Shown: piece by piece, positions 41,762 to 42,324 of the stretch | Layout: every line of letters begins with the position of its first letter | Numbering within the stretch: the stretch's first letter is position 1 | DNA from: Akkermansia muciniphila | GTDB lineage: Bacteria; Verrucomicrobiota; Verrucomicrobiia; Methylacidiphilales; CAMAQI01 | Assembly: GCA_945883905.1 (NCBI GenBank) | Contig: CAMCYL010000014.1 | Location: 1-42,324 of the forward strand | Direction: 5' to 3' | DNA length: 42,324 nt | Translations under genes and position numbers: made by a program | The notes under the pieces: generated by a model | Database searches by the model: none | Told to the model about the DNA's origin: nothing | What the model saw: the letters and a program-made list of their open reading frames with translations, nothing else

Positions 41762-42324
41762 CACTACCGTCCAAAATAAAATTTAATTTCAGAGGAGAAG
41801 TGGAAGAGGGGGATTGAAATCCTAAAGCAGTTCTCACGCACTCCCATCGCAAAGCGAAAATCCAAAAGGGAAAGAAGTTGGAGAGCCGAGGGCAGGCAAC
41901 CAGGAACGGGGGTGAGCAGGGGTTCCGTTAACGCCGCTTCCTCCTACGTCCAAGCACTTCCACCTTCGCAAAGGCTACGGCGGACAAGACGGCGAGACAA
42001 GCCGCCGCAACGTCAGAAAGGGAGAGGATCATGAGCTCATTCCTTTCGGCACCTTCTTCGTCGGCTGCCGCCTCCAGAGAATCTCTCCCGTTTCTTTGAA
42101 AAAGGAATTTCAAAAAACGATCGAGTTTCTCTGGAGGGGATCGGTTTCACCTCTCCTCGGAAAGAGCTCACGATCCTCTCAGTGAGAAATTCTCGGATTT
42201 TTTTGTATCATGTGGGGAAGTTCTGACCCCAAGAGCGTAAGCGATAGTTCCCTATTTTTAAAAAGGGATCGAAAGCTCGTTTTCGAGAACTTTTTAAAAA
42301 TAGGGAGGAGGCTCGGAGGAGCCG
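41762..42324 (+). mobile_element. R1 fold-back repeat, copy E (cut by window edge)
   Basis: The left end CACTACCGTCCAAAA starts at 41762. The long-variant segment (41837-42010) closely matches copy A (GAGCAGGGGTTCCGTTAACG). Hairpin 1 arms start at 42022 and 42159. The left arm reads GGATCATGAGCTCATTCC, two changes from the other copies that are not matched in the right arm. Hairpin 2 runs to the window end, nearly identical to copy A. There are about 60 bases between the last metal-operon gene and this copy, with no terminator visible. Confidence 0.75.

Noticed and set aside
14211-42324. CRISPR array
   Set aside because: The repeats are few, hundreds of bases long, far apart and palindromic; there are no short, evenly spaced units and no cas genes.

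Overview
The window is bacterial chromosomal DNA of moderate GC content. It most likely comes from the Verrucomicrobiota or a close relative in the PVC group. The clues are an exosortase-associated TIGR04073-type protein, the form of the RNA polymerase omega subunit, the complete rod-shape cluster, and a Gram-negative envelope (ExbB/ExbD, a CzcCBA-type efflux system, lipoproteins). No rRNA or species-specific marker is present, so the placement is an inference. Most genes are chromosomal housekeeping genes. Several long intergenic gaps hold a dense, nested family of non-coding repeats.

Layout. At 1-145 is the 5' end of a group II intron, on the minus strand and running off the left edge. 178-3944 holds a squalene/phytoene synthase, rpoZ, smpB, hemB (metal site of the Asp type), a small conserved-looking ORF and a TauE/SafE exporter. 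4017-4864 holds three small exported proteins. 4924-5835 is aroE. 5973-14072 is a long minus-strand morphogenesis cluster, transcribed mreB - mreC(1) - mreC(2) - mreD - mrdA (PBP2) - rodA - rng, with two different MreC proteins in tandem. 14211-14807 is repeat copy A. 14840-18466 holds a GH1 glycosidase and a divergent glycosyltransferase-PHP fusion. 18717-22176 holds an L,D-transpeptidase, a LOG-family protein and a homocysteine methyltransferase/methylene-THF reductase fusion whose zinc cysteines appear to be lost. 22219-25359 holds a secreted protein, a lone receiver, a MOSC protein and an orphan ABC ATPase. tRNA-Leu(UAA) follows, then a vapBC module and exbB-exbD. After repeat copy B (27453-28049), a minus-strand operon runs hisH - small protein - HDOD protein - degenerate sensor kinase - receiver/PP2C/HATPase protein. 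Repeat copy C separates hisH from aroC. 35474-41699 is a heavy-metal efflux operon (small His/Cys membrane protein, CzcC, CzcB, CzcA, His-rich periplasmic protein). Repeat copy E runs off the right edge.

How the genes fit together. MreBCCD, PBP2 and RodA form the elongasome for lateral wall growth. The signalling operon looks like a partner-switching module: HDOD, a pseudo-kinase, and a phosphatase that carries its own anti-sigma-like ATPase domain. The metal operon builds a tripartite pump with His/Cys-rich accessory proteins at each end.

Most notable non-genic structure. R1 is a fold-back element family of about 500-600 bp with terminal inverted repeats and nested internal palindromes (copies A, B, C and E, plus fragment D). 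Three other palindromic elements sit in or beside it: R2 (18550, 35100, partly 27735), R3 (27800) and a TA-flanked insert in copy C (33105-33381). The arms of the R1 internal hairpin differ by single uncompensated changes between copies. That points to decaying mobile DNA rather than a structured RNA kept by selection.
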